Source of the DNA: Parcubacteria group bacterium ADurb.Bin192
GTDB taxonomy: Bacteria > Patescibacteriota > Patescibacteriia > 2-12-FULL-60-25
Assembly (NCBI GenBank): GCA_002070095.1
Contig: MWCR01000011.1
Location: forward strand, 1 to 45,459
Length of the DNA: 45,459 nucleotides
Direction: 5' to 3'
Every line of letters starts with the position of its first letter. Within the stretch, counting starts at the first letter, position 1. The notes beneath the pieces are model-generated. The model worked only from the letters and a program-made list of their open reading frames with translations. It had not been told where the DNA came from and searched no databases. A program made the translations under genes and the position numbers. Of this stretch, positions 1 through 12,000 are shown in pieces.

Positions 1-3000
1 GGTTTTATCAGCACTTACTTCATGGGCGGTGTGAAAACCAATGCTTTGGATGCTGATTTGGCCACGGTTGGAGAACTAATGGTTAGGGGCAACGCTAGAT
101 TCAGCAATAAATTGGATGTTGATGGGCTGCTGTCCGTGAGTGGAGCCTATGTTGGCGCGCAGGGCCTTTATGCTTTGGGTAATATAACCACCAATGGAGA
201 TTTAAAAGTTAACGGCGTTGCCACCACCACGCACATTTACCCGGCCGCCAATAATACCTATGATTTGGGCAAGTATGCCAGTTCATGGCGCAATGTTTAT
301 GTTTCCAGCACGGTCTTTACTCAAAACTTGTGGGCCAAAAACATTACATTGGGCTTTAATACACCCACGCTCAAGTGGGGCGTTGACGATGCCTCGGGCA
401 ATGATACCAGATCCATCGACATCGTGAATGATTATGCCTATGTGGCCGGTTATCGGGATATCAGGATTTATAATATTTCAGGTTCCAGCACACCGTCATT
501 GGTCAGTACTATCAATGCAAGCAATTTGGCATATATTCCGGATATAAAGGTTTGGGGCGGATACTTGTATGTCATGCAAGGGACGGCCAATGTTTTCAGG
601 GTATATGATGTGCGCAATCCCGCCTCGCCTGTTTTGGTGGATACGCAGTCACCGGGTGTCAGCGTTTATTCCGTTGCTTTTTCGGGTAATTACGCTTTTG
701 TCGGCACATCCAACGGCAATGTCAGAGTTTATGATGTTTCTGATCCGGACAATTTGGTCTATAAAACTTCGGTTTCTGTCAGCGCCAGTACGGTGAATGA
801 GATCTTTGTGCAGGGCAAATATGCTTATGTCGGCACGCTAAACGGCAGCGGCAATACTGATTTGGTGGTGGTTGATATTTCCAATCCCTTGGCTCCCACC
901 GTGGCCGGCGGTATTGATGTCGGCGCCAGCGCGGTACAGGGTGTACAAGTGGTTGGTCCGTATGCTTATATCACAACTTTAAGCGGTGGACCGGCTGTCA
1001 ATGAAGAATTCATCATTTATAATATTTCCAATCCCGCCTCCATCACTTACGTAGACGGTTATGACATTGATACCAGTTCGGCGGACGCGATTTTTGTGAC
1101 GGATAATTACGCTTATGTGAGTACTTTAAATGCCGCCTCCATAGCAGGTCATACCTCCAGTGATTTGATTATTTTCGATATTTCCAATAAAGCCAGTATA
1201 ACCCTTGCCGGAGGTGTTAATGTGGATGCTTCGTATATACCAAACGATATCTTTGTTAAAGGCCGGTATTTGCATACAATAACTTTTAATGCGGACGCGG
1301 GTACCGGCACATATGAATATCTAATCTATGATTTGGGTGGTGCGGATTTTTATACGGCCCGCATCGGGTCATTAGAAGCAGACAGTGTAACTATAGATGA
1401 CAGCGCCAAGATCAATAATAATTTGTTTGTTGGCTCCGGCATCAGTGCGGGGAATGGCGGTGTGTATACCACCGGAGGCTTGTCTGCCTACAGCCTGTCC
1501 AAGCTTGGTCATACCCAGGCTATAACCAATAATACATACGACCTGGGCGGAGGGGGTTATGCCTGGAGAAATATTTATGCTTCGGGCACGATTATGGCGC
1601 CAACTGTATGGGCTCAAGATGTTGACGCGGATAATCCGACTGTAACACAGGTTAGCTTAACCGCCATATCAAATGCTTATACTTACGGCGCCATGGATTT
1701 AGCCGGCAATTACCTATACGCCGCTCAACTCACTAGCAATCGTATACATATAATCGATGTGTCTGTACCGGGTGCGCCATCCAGTACCGGGTCGGTTGAT
1801 ATTGGTTTTCCATCACGCGACATCAAAGTAAACGGCAAGTATTTGTACGCTAATATAGATTATAATTTCGGCAACGACGGCTTTAGAATAGTGGATATTT
1901 CCAATCCGGCTTCACCGATCTATGTGGGTGAAGCTCGTTTATCAGACTCGTATTATGGCTTGGATGTGGCCGGGCAATATGTATACAAATTAAGGCAGGC
2001 TGATAATTCATTGTATATCTACGATGTTTCCAATCCGGCATCTCCGGCGCTTAAATCAACTATTGCGGTGCAGGGCACGGGCCTGCGTGATGTGATGGTT
2101 CAAGACAGGTATGCCTATGTCTTAAACAATGGCAGTGCCTCCTTGTCGGTGATAGATGTTTCCAATCCCGGCACCCCGGTTTTTGTAGCCACGACTACGG
2201 TGCCCGCGGCCGCGGAAACCATTGTGGTTCAAGGCCGATATGCTTATATCAGCCATTCCAACGCCACCATTAATTTTTCTATCATTGATTTGAAAAATCC
2301 AGCTGCTCCGGTTCAAATCGCGACCTTAAATACCGGTTCTTATCCTTTGGGCGCGACCATGAATACTTTATTCGTAGCCGGCAAATACGTGTATTTAGCT
2401 GGTCAGAGCGGCACGGCTGCTATCAGAGTAATCGATGTAAGCAATCCATATGCACCCAGGGTGGTAGCGACGCAAGCGCGTGTTGACGTACGCGGAGTGG
2501 TGGTCGGCGGTCAGTATATGTACGCGACTTATGGCAATGGATATTTGGGTGTCTACCGGATGTCCGGGGTTGAGACCAGCGCACTGACCGCGCACAGCGC
2601 GCAAATCGGAGATTTGAACATTCTCGGCGACACTACGGTTTATAAACAACTAACGGTTAAGGGCGCTGTCAGCACCGGTCCTTTGTACGCTCTGGGCAGT
2701 ATTACGACGGCCGGTGATCTGACTGTCAGAGGCAATTCGAATTTAGCCGGCACTTTGAACGTGAGCGGCATTTCAACGACCACTCACATTTATCCGGCTA
2801 GCAACAATTTATATAATTTGGGACGTCCCGGCTATGCCTGGAATAATATCTATGCTTCGGGCACGGCTTATTTGGGCGGTTTGAATTTGACCGGCGGATT
2901 TACCCAAGGTTTCGCGCCTAACACCACTCTGACCGCTTATGGTCCGGTGGCTTTACCGGATGATGGAACGGATATCGCGGTGCAAGGGCGTTATGCCTAT

Positions 3001-6000
3001 GTCAATCGTTTGTGGACGCCTGATTATCTGGAAATTTATGATATTACTAACCCCACTGCGCCGGTTAAAGTTTCACAAGTCGGTTATTCAGACGGTTTGA
3101 CCGCTACTACTCATCTAGAGGTTCAGGGGGATTACGTGTATGTAATTGGCGGCAATGCGAACAGGATGTTTATTATTGATGTCTCAGATCCTTCAAAACC
3201 CGTGGAAGTGTCTACTTTAACAGGTTTTAATTCTACTCCGTATGACATCAAGGTCCGCGGTCAATTCGCCTATGTGGCCGAAGGTGCTGCTTCAGGTGGT
3301 TTAAACGTGATCGATATCAGTAATCCGCGCAGTCCGGTTAGAGTAAAGCGTTTGACCTTAAGTACAGGCTCCAACTGGTCGCATATCTATGTGGAAGGTG
3401 ATTATGCGTATATGGTGAGCAATGATGCTAGTCGTTTTGCTATCGTCAATATATCGGATCCGTATAATCCGGTGGAAAAATACAACTCCGCCACTAACAT
3501 CAGCGCGCCCAATGAAATTGTGGTTAAAGGACGTTACGCTTATATCGGTAACAGCACCAGTTTGAGGATTTTTGATATTTCCAGTTCTACGGCTCCGACC
3601 ATGACGGCCAATGTTTCCAATCCAACCTATAGCCCGGCGGCTTTGAGAGTCGAAGGCGATTACGTCTATTCGGTTCAAGGAGCTGGCAGATACAGTATCT
3701 TTAACGTTAAAGACGCGGCCAATGCCTTTTTGGTCACTCAGCAACAGATTCCATCAGCTGCTGAAAGTATGTTAGCCATTGATATTTCCGGTAAATACGC
3801 TTTCATTTCCACTCAAACCGGCTTGCGGGTTTTGGATTTGAAGGGCGCGGAATTTACATCTTTGACCGCGCACAGCGCTGAAACCGGCTCTTTAAATGTA
3901 TTGACTAATGCCATGGTCAACCAAGATTTAAGTGTGCGTGGAGCAATTGTGTCGGGTGCGGGCGGGTTGTATGCCAATGGTATTTTTTCGGCCTATGCCA
4001 CTTCTTCTTTGTTGGGCAGGGTAGGTATCGGTGTTATCAATCCCGTTAATTTCAAACTGCAAGTGGCGGGCAATATCGGACCTAATGCTAATTACACGTA
4101 TAACCTTGGTTCATTGACCAACCAATGGCAGAACGTTTATGCCGGGAACTTTATAGCTCAGCCCGCATTAAATTCCACATTGACATCTTACGGGCCACTG
4201 TCCTTAAGCGACGATGGTTATGATGTGGCCATACAAGGCAGATACGCTTATGTCACTCGTGCAGGCACTTATTTTCAGATTTACGACATTACCAACCAAT
4301 CGTCGCCTGCTTTAATGAGCCAAATACAGTCGTCCCCGACAAATTCGTACTTTAATCATTTGGAAGTGCAGGGCGACTATGCCTATGCTTTGGGTGGTAA
4401 CGTTAACAAATTGTTCGTCATTGATATATCAGATCCGACCAATCCCTATTTCAGGGGGAGTGTGACTTCGTGGAATTCTTCAGTATATGATATTAAAATC
4501 AGGGGCAAATATGCTTATGTGGCTGAAGGAGCTGCCAGCGGTGGTTTGAATATAATTGATATCAGCGACCCTGATAGCCCAGTGAGGATTAAGCGCTTGA
4601 CTTTAAGTACGGGTTCCAATTGGTCTCATATTTATCTCGAGGGTGATTATGCGTATATGGTTAGCAACGATGCTAGTCGTTTTGCCATAGTAGATATTAC
4701 CAATCCCTATAATCCGGTGGAAAAATATAATGCAACAACCAATATAAGCGCTCCTCAGGAGATTCAGGTTAAAGGACGCTATGCCTATATTTTAAATGGT
4801 ACAAGTTTAAGAATTTTTGATATCTCCAGTTCAACCGCACCCACCATGGCAAAAAGCGTTGCCATAACTTCTTCGGCTTACAGCCTAAGAGTGGAGGGTG
4901 ATTATGCATATATAGGTACTAATGGTAATTCTTATGCGATTGTCAATGTAAAAGATGTAGCTAATGCCTATAAGGTGACTGAACAAATAATCTCCGGTTC
5001 AGGCACCATTGATGCCATGGACATCAGCGGAGGATACGGAGTCTTGCTTGGAGGTACAAATTTATATACTTTAGAGTTAAAGGGCGCTGATGTAGCTTCT
5101 CTAACTGCTCACAGCGCGGAAGCCGGTTCTTTGAATGTTTTAAAGAACGCACAGGTTAATCAGGATTTGGTGGTTCGCGGCGGCATTAAAGCGGGTGTGG
5201 GCGGTATTTATACGGACGGCCAGATGACGGCCTATGCTACAACTTCATTACTGGGCAGAGTGGGTATAGGCACGATCAATCCGGTCAACTTTAAGTTGCA
5301 GGTCGCCGGGCATGTTGGGCCTAACGCTAATAATACTTATGACTTAGGTTCGTCTGCTTATAAATGGCGCAATATTTATACCAATGATTTAACCACCGGT
5401 GATTTGAACATTAGTCCGCGCAACCCCACCTATGTGAAGGGTTTAGATTGGGGCTATGTCTATGCGATTGATGTTATGGGTAAATACGCTTACCTTGGTC
5501 ATACGCAAGTTGGAGTCAACGAGTTTACTATTTTTGATGTTTCGGATAATGCCAATCCGCAGGCTTTAGGTGGAGTTGATGTTGGTACCAACCATATTGT
5601 TTATGATGTGGAGGTTGTCGGGCAGTACGCCTATATCGCGCAAACTTCTGATGCCTCTGGCAGTAAGGAGATTCAGTTGATTGATGTGTCCAACCCCAAC
5701 GCGCCTACCAAAGTAAGTGGCGTTAACACGGCTGCCGCTGAATGTAACGATGTGTTGGTTTCCGGTAATTACGTGTACGCGGCTTGTTACAATGTAACGG
5801 ATTCAGTGGCTGATTTGTACATAATTGATTACACGGATAAAAATAATCCAGTTGTAACCACCAGTACCAATATTACGGCTGATAATGCATATTCTTTGGC
5901 TAAATACGGTGATTATCTGATTGTGGGTACGGATGATGCGACTAACTACAATGTGGGTGCGGATATATTAATCTTTAACGTGGCCAATCCCTATTTGGCT

Positions 6001-9000
6001 ACTTATGTGGGTGGCTATAACGTGGGTACCAATCCCATAACGGCCATGGAATTGCTGGGCAACAACTTGTATGTCGGTTCTTTAGCCGGTGTAAACGGTT
6101 ATGAATTCATGATTTTTGATGTGGGTGATCCGGCTAATGTAACCTATAAGGGGGGAGTTGATTTATATACTGATTATGTGCGCGGTATCCAGGCCGGCAC
6201 CGAATATGTGACGGTTTTGCAGGATAACGGAGTAGGCGGCGGAGCTGATTTATATACCATTAACGTTGCCAGCACGACCAATCCCTCGATTAATTCCAGC
6301 ATGGATGTGGGTGCGGGTGGTTTCCATACTCTGAAAGCCGATGGTACCAAGCTCTATATCGGCGGTACCAATGAAACCATTTCCGGGCAATATACTGCTT
6401 TGGAGTTCTTAATCTTCGATCAATCGGGCGTGATTACGCCGTCGGCCGATATCGGTGATTTGTTTGCCGGCAATATGAACGTGAGCCAGGACGCTCGCTT
6501 CAATAAAGATGTTTACATCAACAGCGGATTAACTGTGGGTGATTATGGTATCAATACTTTTGGTCAGTTGTCTGTGGCCAGCACTTCTAAATTCTTGAGC
6601 CTCATGCGCACTTCGGACATTAGACCGCTGACGCATGATACTTATGATTTGGGTACGGATGCCTTCAGATATCAGGATGCGTATTTTTCACGCACGGTAG
6701 AAACAGAACCAACCACGGCTGTCAGATTGGGCGGTTATAACGTGGGCGGCACGGTTACGGCTACTTATGTACAAGGTAAATATTTGTATGTTGGTACTCA
6801 GGACGAGACCGTCACCGGACGCACGGAAGATTTCCAGATCTATGACATCTCGGATCCAAATAATCCGCAGTACATATCGGGCGTGAGTATTGGCGGCAGT
6901 TATAGCGTCAATGCCATTCAGGTCATTGGTTCATATGCTTATCTGACCTATTTCATTAGTGGCAATAATTCCGGGGCTTTATATGTTTACGATGTGTCAG
7001 ACCCCAAGAATATTGTTTATAAAGACCATATTATCAATTCCATCAACAGTAATCCGTATGCTTTGGCCGTGAACGGCGACTACGCTTATTATCTTAGTCA
7101 TGACAGCGGCACCACCAACAGGTTGTCTGTGGTTAATGTTTCCAATCCGGGTGACATCACTTTGCAAAAGACTATTAACATGACAGGCGGCACCTTTCAA
7201 TCAAGTCTAACAGTAGCCAATGGCAATTTGTACGTGGGCAGTACCAATGTTACCACTTACAGCTCGTATGATCTGATAATTTTCAATCTGGATAATCCGG
7301 GTAATCCGGTTTATGCGGGGGGCGCAAATATTGATGCGAGCAATATTTACGAAGTTTATGTTTCCGGCCGTTATGCGTATGTAGGTACTACGGGTGATAA
7401 TATTTATATTGTTGATATTTCCAGCTCTACGGTGCCTGTTATCAAGAGTACAATCGATGCGGGCGGTAATGATATTCAGAAAATCAGGCTGATGGATAAG
7501 TATATGGTGGTTGGAACCGTTAATAATGGCACGGGCGCGGTCAATGAGGTTTTGGTCTATGACGTATCAAGTTCCACCAGCGTAGGTTCACCGATTATGG
7601 AAATTAATGTGGGCGGCTCTACTATTAGAGATATGGTGCTCTACGGCAAGAATTTAATTGTCGGTACTTTGAATGCCACCACCAACGCTGAAGATTTTCA
7701 AATTTATGATCTGGGCGGGATTAGGGCACAGGCTGCGGACATTGGTTCGCTTAGATCCAGTTTATTGAGAGTGACTGAAGATGGTTATATCGGTAATAAT
7801 TTGTATGCCGGACAAGGCGTGTATTCTGATTTGGGCGGCTTGCATACAACCGGTGAATTGTCTGTAAAGGCTACCTCTACTTTCACAAATCTACAAGCTA
7901 CGGGCCGGGTCAATTCTCACTGGCTGCCGTATTTGGACAGCACCTATGATCTAGGCAACGCCACCTACCGCTGGCGCAACCTTTACGGTGTCAACGCGAC
8001 CTTTACCAACCTTTATGTTTCAAATGATTCCAATACCAATGCTTTCATCCAAGATGGTAATAGTTTTGGCGAAATAGCCGTGCTGGGTACCAATGATAAT
8101 TATGCTCTTCACTTTGAAACTAACGGCGTCACCAAGATGAAATTGGGTACTACGGGCAACTTGGATATTGGAGATAGCATGATCGGCACGCCTCGCGGAG
8201 ACACATCTATTTTGTTGACCAAAGATGGAGGTGATGCGTTTTTGGAAACATGGTCATCAGATATGTCAGAAGGTTTGGTGATGCGCGGAGACGGAACGGC
8301 GGATTATGGTGTAGTGCGTCAATTATCCGGAACAGGTTACACCAACGGCTGGGCGCAGGGTTTGCATATTTATACCGGCAACAAAGCAGGTGTTGATGAT
8401 CCGATTATCTTTACCACCGGAGGTTTTGAAAGAATGAGAATCGGTGAGACCGGTAATCTGTATCCTACAGCTGATAACACCTATGACCTTGGTCTGCCAA
8501 CCAATGCTTGGAGAAACGGTTATTTTGATACGGCGGTTAATATTGGTTACCAATCAGGATTATCAAATGTAAAATTCCCAAGAACCGGATTTTTTACAGC
8601 CAGTCCCGCGTATAATGCAAGCGGTTTAGACGGTTTGGGTTTTGTTTTCACTGTAACCAGCACATTGGGCAATGATAATGGCATGTTTGTTGTAACCGAT
8701 AAAGACTATAATTTAGCCATCTTTGCCAAAAACGCTACTAGTGTGGCTCTGGTGGGTGATCACGTGGAAGAATTTAATATCACCTTGGGCGGAGACACGG
8801 GCCCCAGACAGCATAACTCATATAATTTAGGTTCTGACAATCGAGCCTGGAACCATATTTACTCCTCATCAACCTTATATCTTGGCCAGGCTACGGACGG
8901 TACGGCTATCAAATTCACCACTTCGGGTTATATGGCGGCCACGCCTCCGGGCACAGACGGCACCGCGGCTTTTGCCTTCTGGCCAACGGCCTATACACCG

Positions 9001-12000
9001 GGCAGTGCTTTGTTCGCTGTTTTGGACAGGCCCATGGGCGCGGGGGTGGGCGTGCCTTTGTTTATCCAAAACGCCACCAGCGTTGCTTTCGGCGGTACGG
9101 ATACGGAGGATGATTTCTTGATTACAACCTATGGTCATGTCGGACCCAAGACCACGTACACCTATGATTTGGGTTCTCAAGATTTGGCCTGGAGAAATTT
9201 GTACACGCAAAGAGTCTCGAGTACGGCTGTTACCGTCAACGGCTGGTTGTTGCAAACCGCCACCAGCCCGACTTTGGCCTCCAGTATAAATACCAGTGAC
9301 TCCAGCACCTTTAATTTGGGCGTATCCATTTCGGGCAACATGGTGGCCGTGGCTTCGTATAATAACGGGCAGGTCAGGTTGTATAGAATCAACCCGGACG
9401 ATTCATTGACTTATCTGACCAATATCGCATTTTCAGCTCCCAATGCGGTTAAACTGCTGGGCGACAGATTATATGTGTCAACGGAACTGGGGGCGTTTTA
9501 TATCTACGATGTTTCGGACATAAACAATCCGGTGTCTTTAGGATCCATCACGGGTACGGGCAATGGAGGCAAATGGTTTGATATCGTGGGCAGTTATATT
9601 TATCTGACTAAAGACTGGTCCAGTGATGAGTTTGAAATTTATGATATTTCCAATCCGGCCAATATTCAAAACGTCGGAGGTTATGCCACGGGCACCATGG
9701 ATTTTCGTCACATGAAAGTGTCGGGCAAGTATGCATATACGGCATCATATAGTAACAGCAATTGGCATAAAGGCTTAATGAAGTTTGATATCACCAATCC
9801 TAAAAAAGTGACCTATGTGACTAATTATCAGGATGATTATGTGGTGGGTTTTGATATTGTGGGTGATGTGGCCTATACCATCAATACGGCCGGCACTTTG
9901 CGTGCTTTGGATGTGTCCGGCGGTACCATCTCTTTGATCGGTTCAGCCGCCAAAACAGCTTCGGGCTATATCACCAAACTGATTGCGAGGGGCAACATGA
10001 TTTATGTATTGGGTGATAACAATTATCTCTCGATTTATAAGCACTTGGGCGGTTCCAATTTCCAAACCGTTTACACGGCCTCCAATGCCACGTATTGGGC
10101 TTCGGCCAAGGCCATGGATATCAGCGGGAATCGATTGGTGGTGCATGGCGGGAGTACGCGCAATGTGAGTTTGTGGAAATTGAACGGCACGACTTTGGAC
10201 AGCTTGGATGCGGCCAATGCCACGGTCGGGTCATTGCAGGTTTTGGAAGACGTGAACATCACCAGTGACTTGCTGATGGGCGGCAGACTGCATGCCATGG
10301 GCGGGGCTTTGTTTGAGGGGGATTCAGCGTTCAGAGGTGGAATTAAGAATGTTCCGCTTGATCCCAAGTTTAAATATTATTATGGTTCTCTTGGAATCGG
10401 AGGAGAGTCGTTGCGTACTATTGTCAGAGGCGACTATCAGTACACATTGGATTGGGGGGGTACTTACTTGGTTATTCATGATATATCCAATGGGAAAGAA
10501 TCGCCTTATCTAGTGGGAGCATTGTCGCTTGGTTTTACCGGAGGGGATTTATTCATAAACGGTCAGTACGCTTATGTCACGTACAATGCGGGCATTTTGC
10601 CGGGATATAAAGTAAACGTTTACGATATTTCCAATCCCACTAGTATTTCTTTGGTATCAAGCAGGGCGGTAGCGGCCGGAACAAACGGAACAACTAATTC
10701 AATTCTTCAAACGCGCGGCTCTTTGATGTATTTATTGACGAGTTACAGCGACTCCTGTGTTTTGAACACGGTTGATATTTCAGATCCGCGGTCAATGCGT
10801 TCTATAGATACATACACGGTTAGTGCGTCGTATGCTTGTCGTGACATGGCTATCAGAGATAAATATCTTTACGCGCTTACTACGGCTACTATTCATAAAA
10901 TAGACATAACAATACCACGCTCCACCTTTGAAGCGGGGAACGCTGGAACGGTTTCTGTTGATCAGTTGTATTCATTGGATATAAAAGGCAATTATCTCTA
11001 TGTTTGGAAGGCGAATTCAAACACGGGTTATTTGTCTACATACTACATTAACGATACGGAGCTCGAATGGTTTCATACGGCAACGGTGACTGGTGCGGGC
11101 AACGGTGAATTAAGGGTAGCTGGTGATTATGCCTATGTGGTTAATAAAACCACTACCGATGGTGTATCAATGTTGCATATCTTTGAAATTACCGGAAGTT
11201 CAGTCGCCGCTGTTCCTATTTTAAGCAAGAATTTGAGTTCTATGGGTGAGGATGCTTATAGATTCGATATTTCAGGCAATTCTTTATATTTAGCTTCTGA
11301 GGCACGTAGTAGGGTTTACGCTCTAGATTTAGGAGGTATAAATTCACATGCGGCCAGCATTGGCTCTTTGGAAGCCTATAGAGCTAATGTTAAAGGTGAT
11401 GCGAATATTGATAGAGAACTACACGTCTTTGGCGGTACTACTCTGGGCGGCAGAGTTAATATGAACAAAGGCGGTTCAGCCAACATGAACGGTGATACGG
11501 ATGATGATATTACCACCAGCAATCCCTATAATAATTACGTTATTTCCAACGAAGTCTTTTCCGTGATTGACGGACGGAATTTGACTTACTCGGATGCCCT
11601 GGATACGGCTTATATTTACAAAACAGCCTTGTTTGTGGCGGCTACGGGTACTTACTCTTTAGGCGCCGGTGATTATGGCCGTAATGTGGGCGTGGCCGTG
11701 TCCGTACCGGGTTTTGTTAATACGGGCGGCGGCATGTCGGGCGTGGGTGTGTTCAGTTATTTGAACGGCGGCGGCGATCCGAGAACCGGTATACCAAGCA
11801 TGTATTCAGCCTCCGGTCTTTTCGGAGTTGACAGCACGGTCAGCACGGCTCATGGGTTGTATGTATATTCCACTAATAACAGTGGTTTTTCCACCGGTGT
11901 GTTTATAAATAACAGCTCCGGTTCCAGTGCCAGGACTTTGCAGTTGTATCAAGGGTGCACCAGATCTTCAACTCCGATTTTTGAGGTCTATAGCAATTCG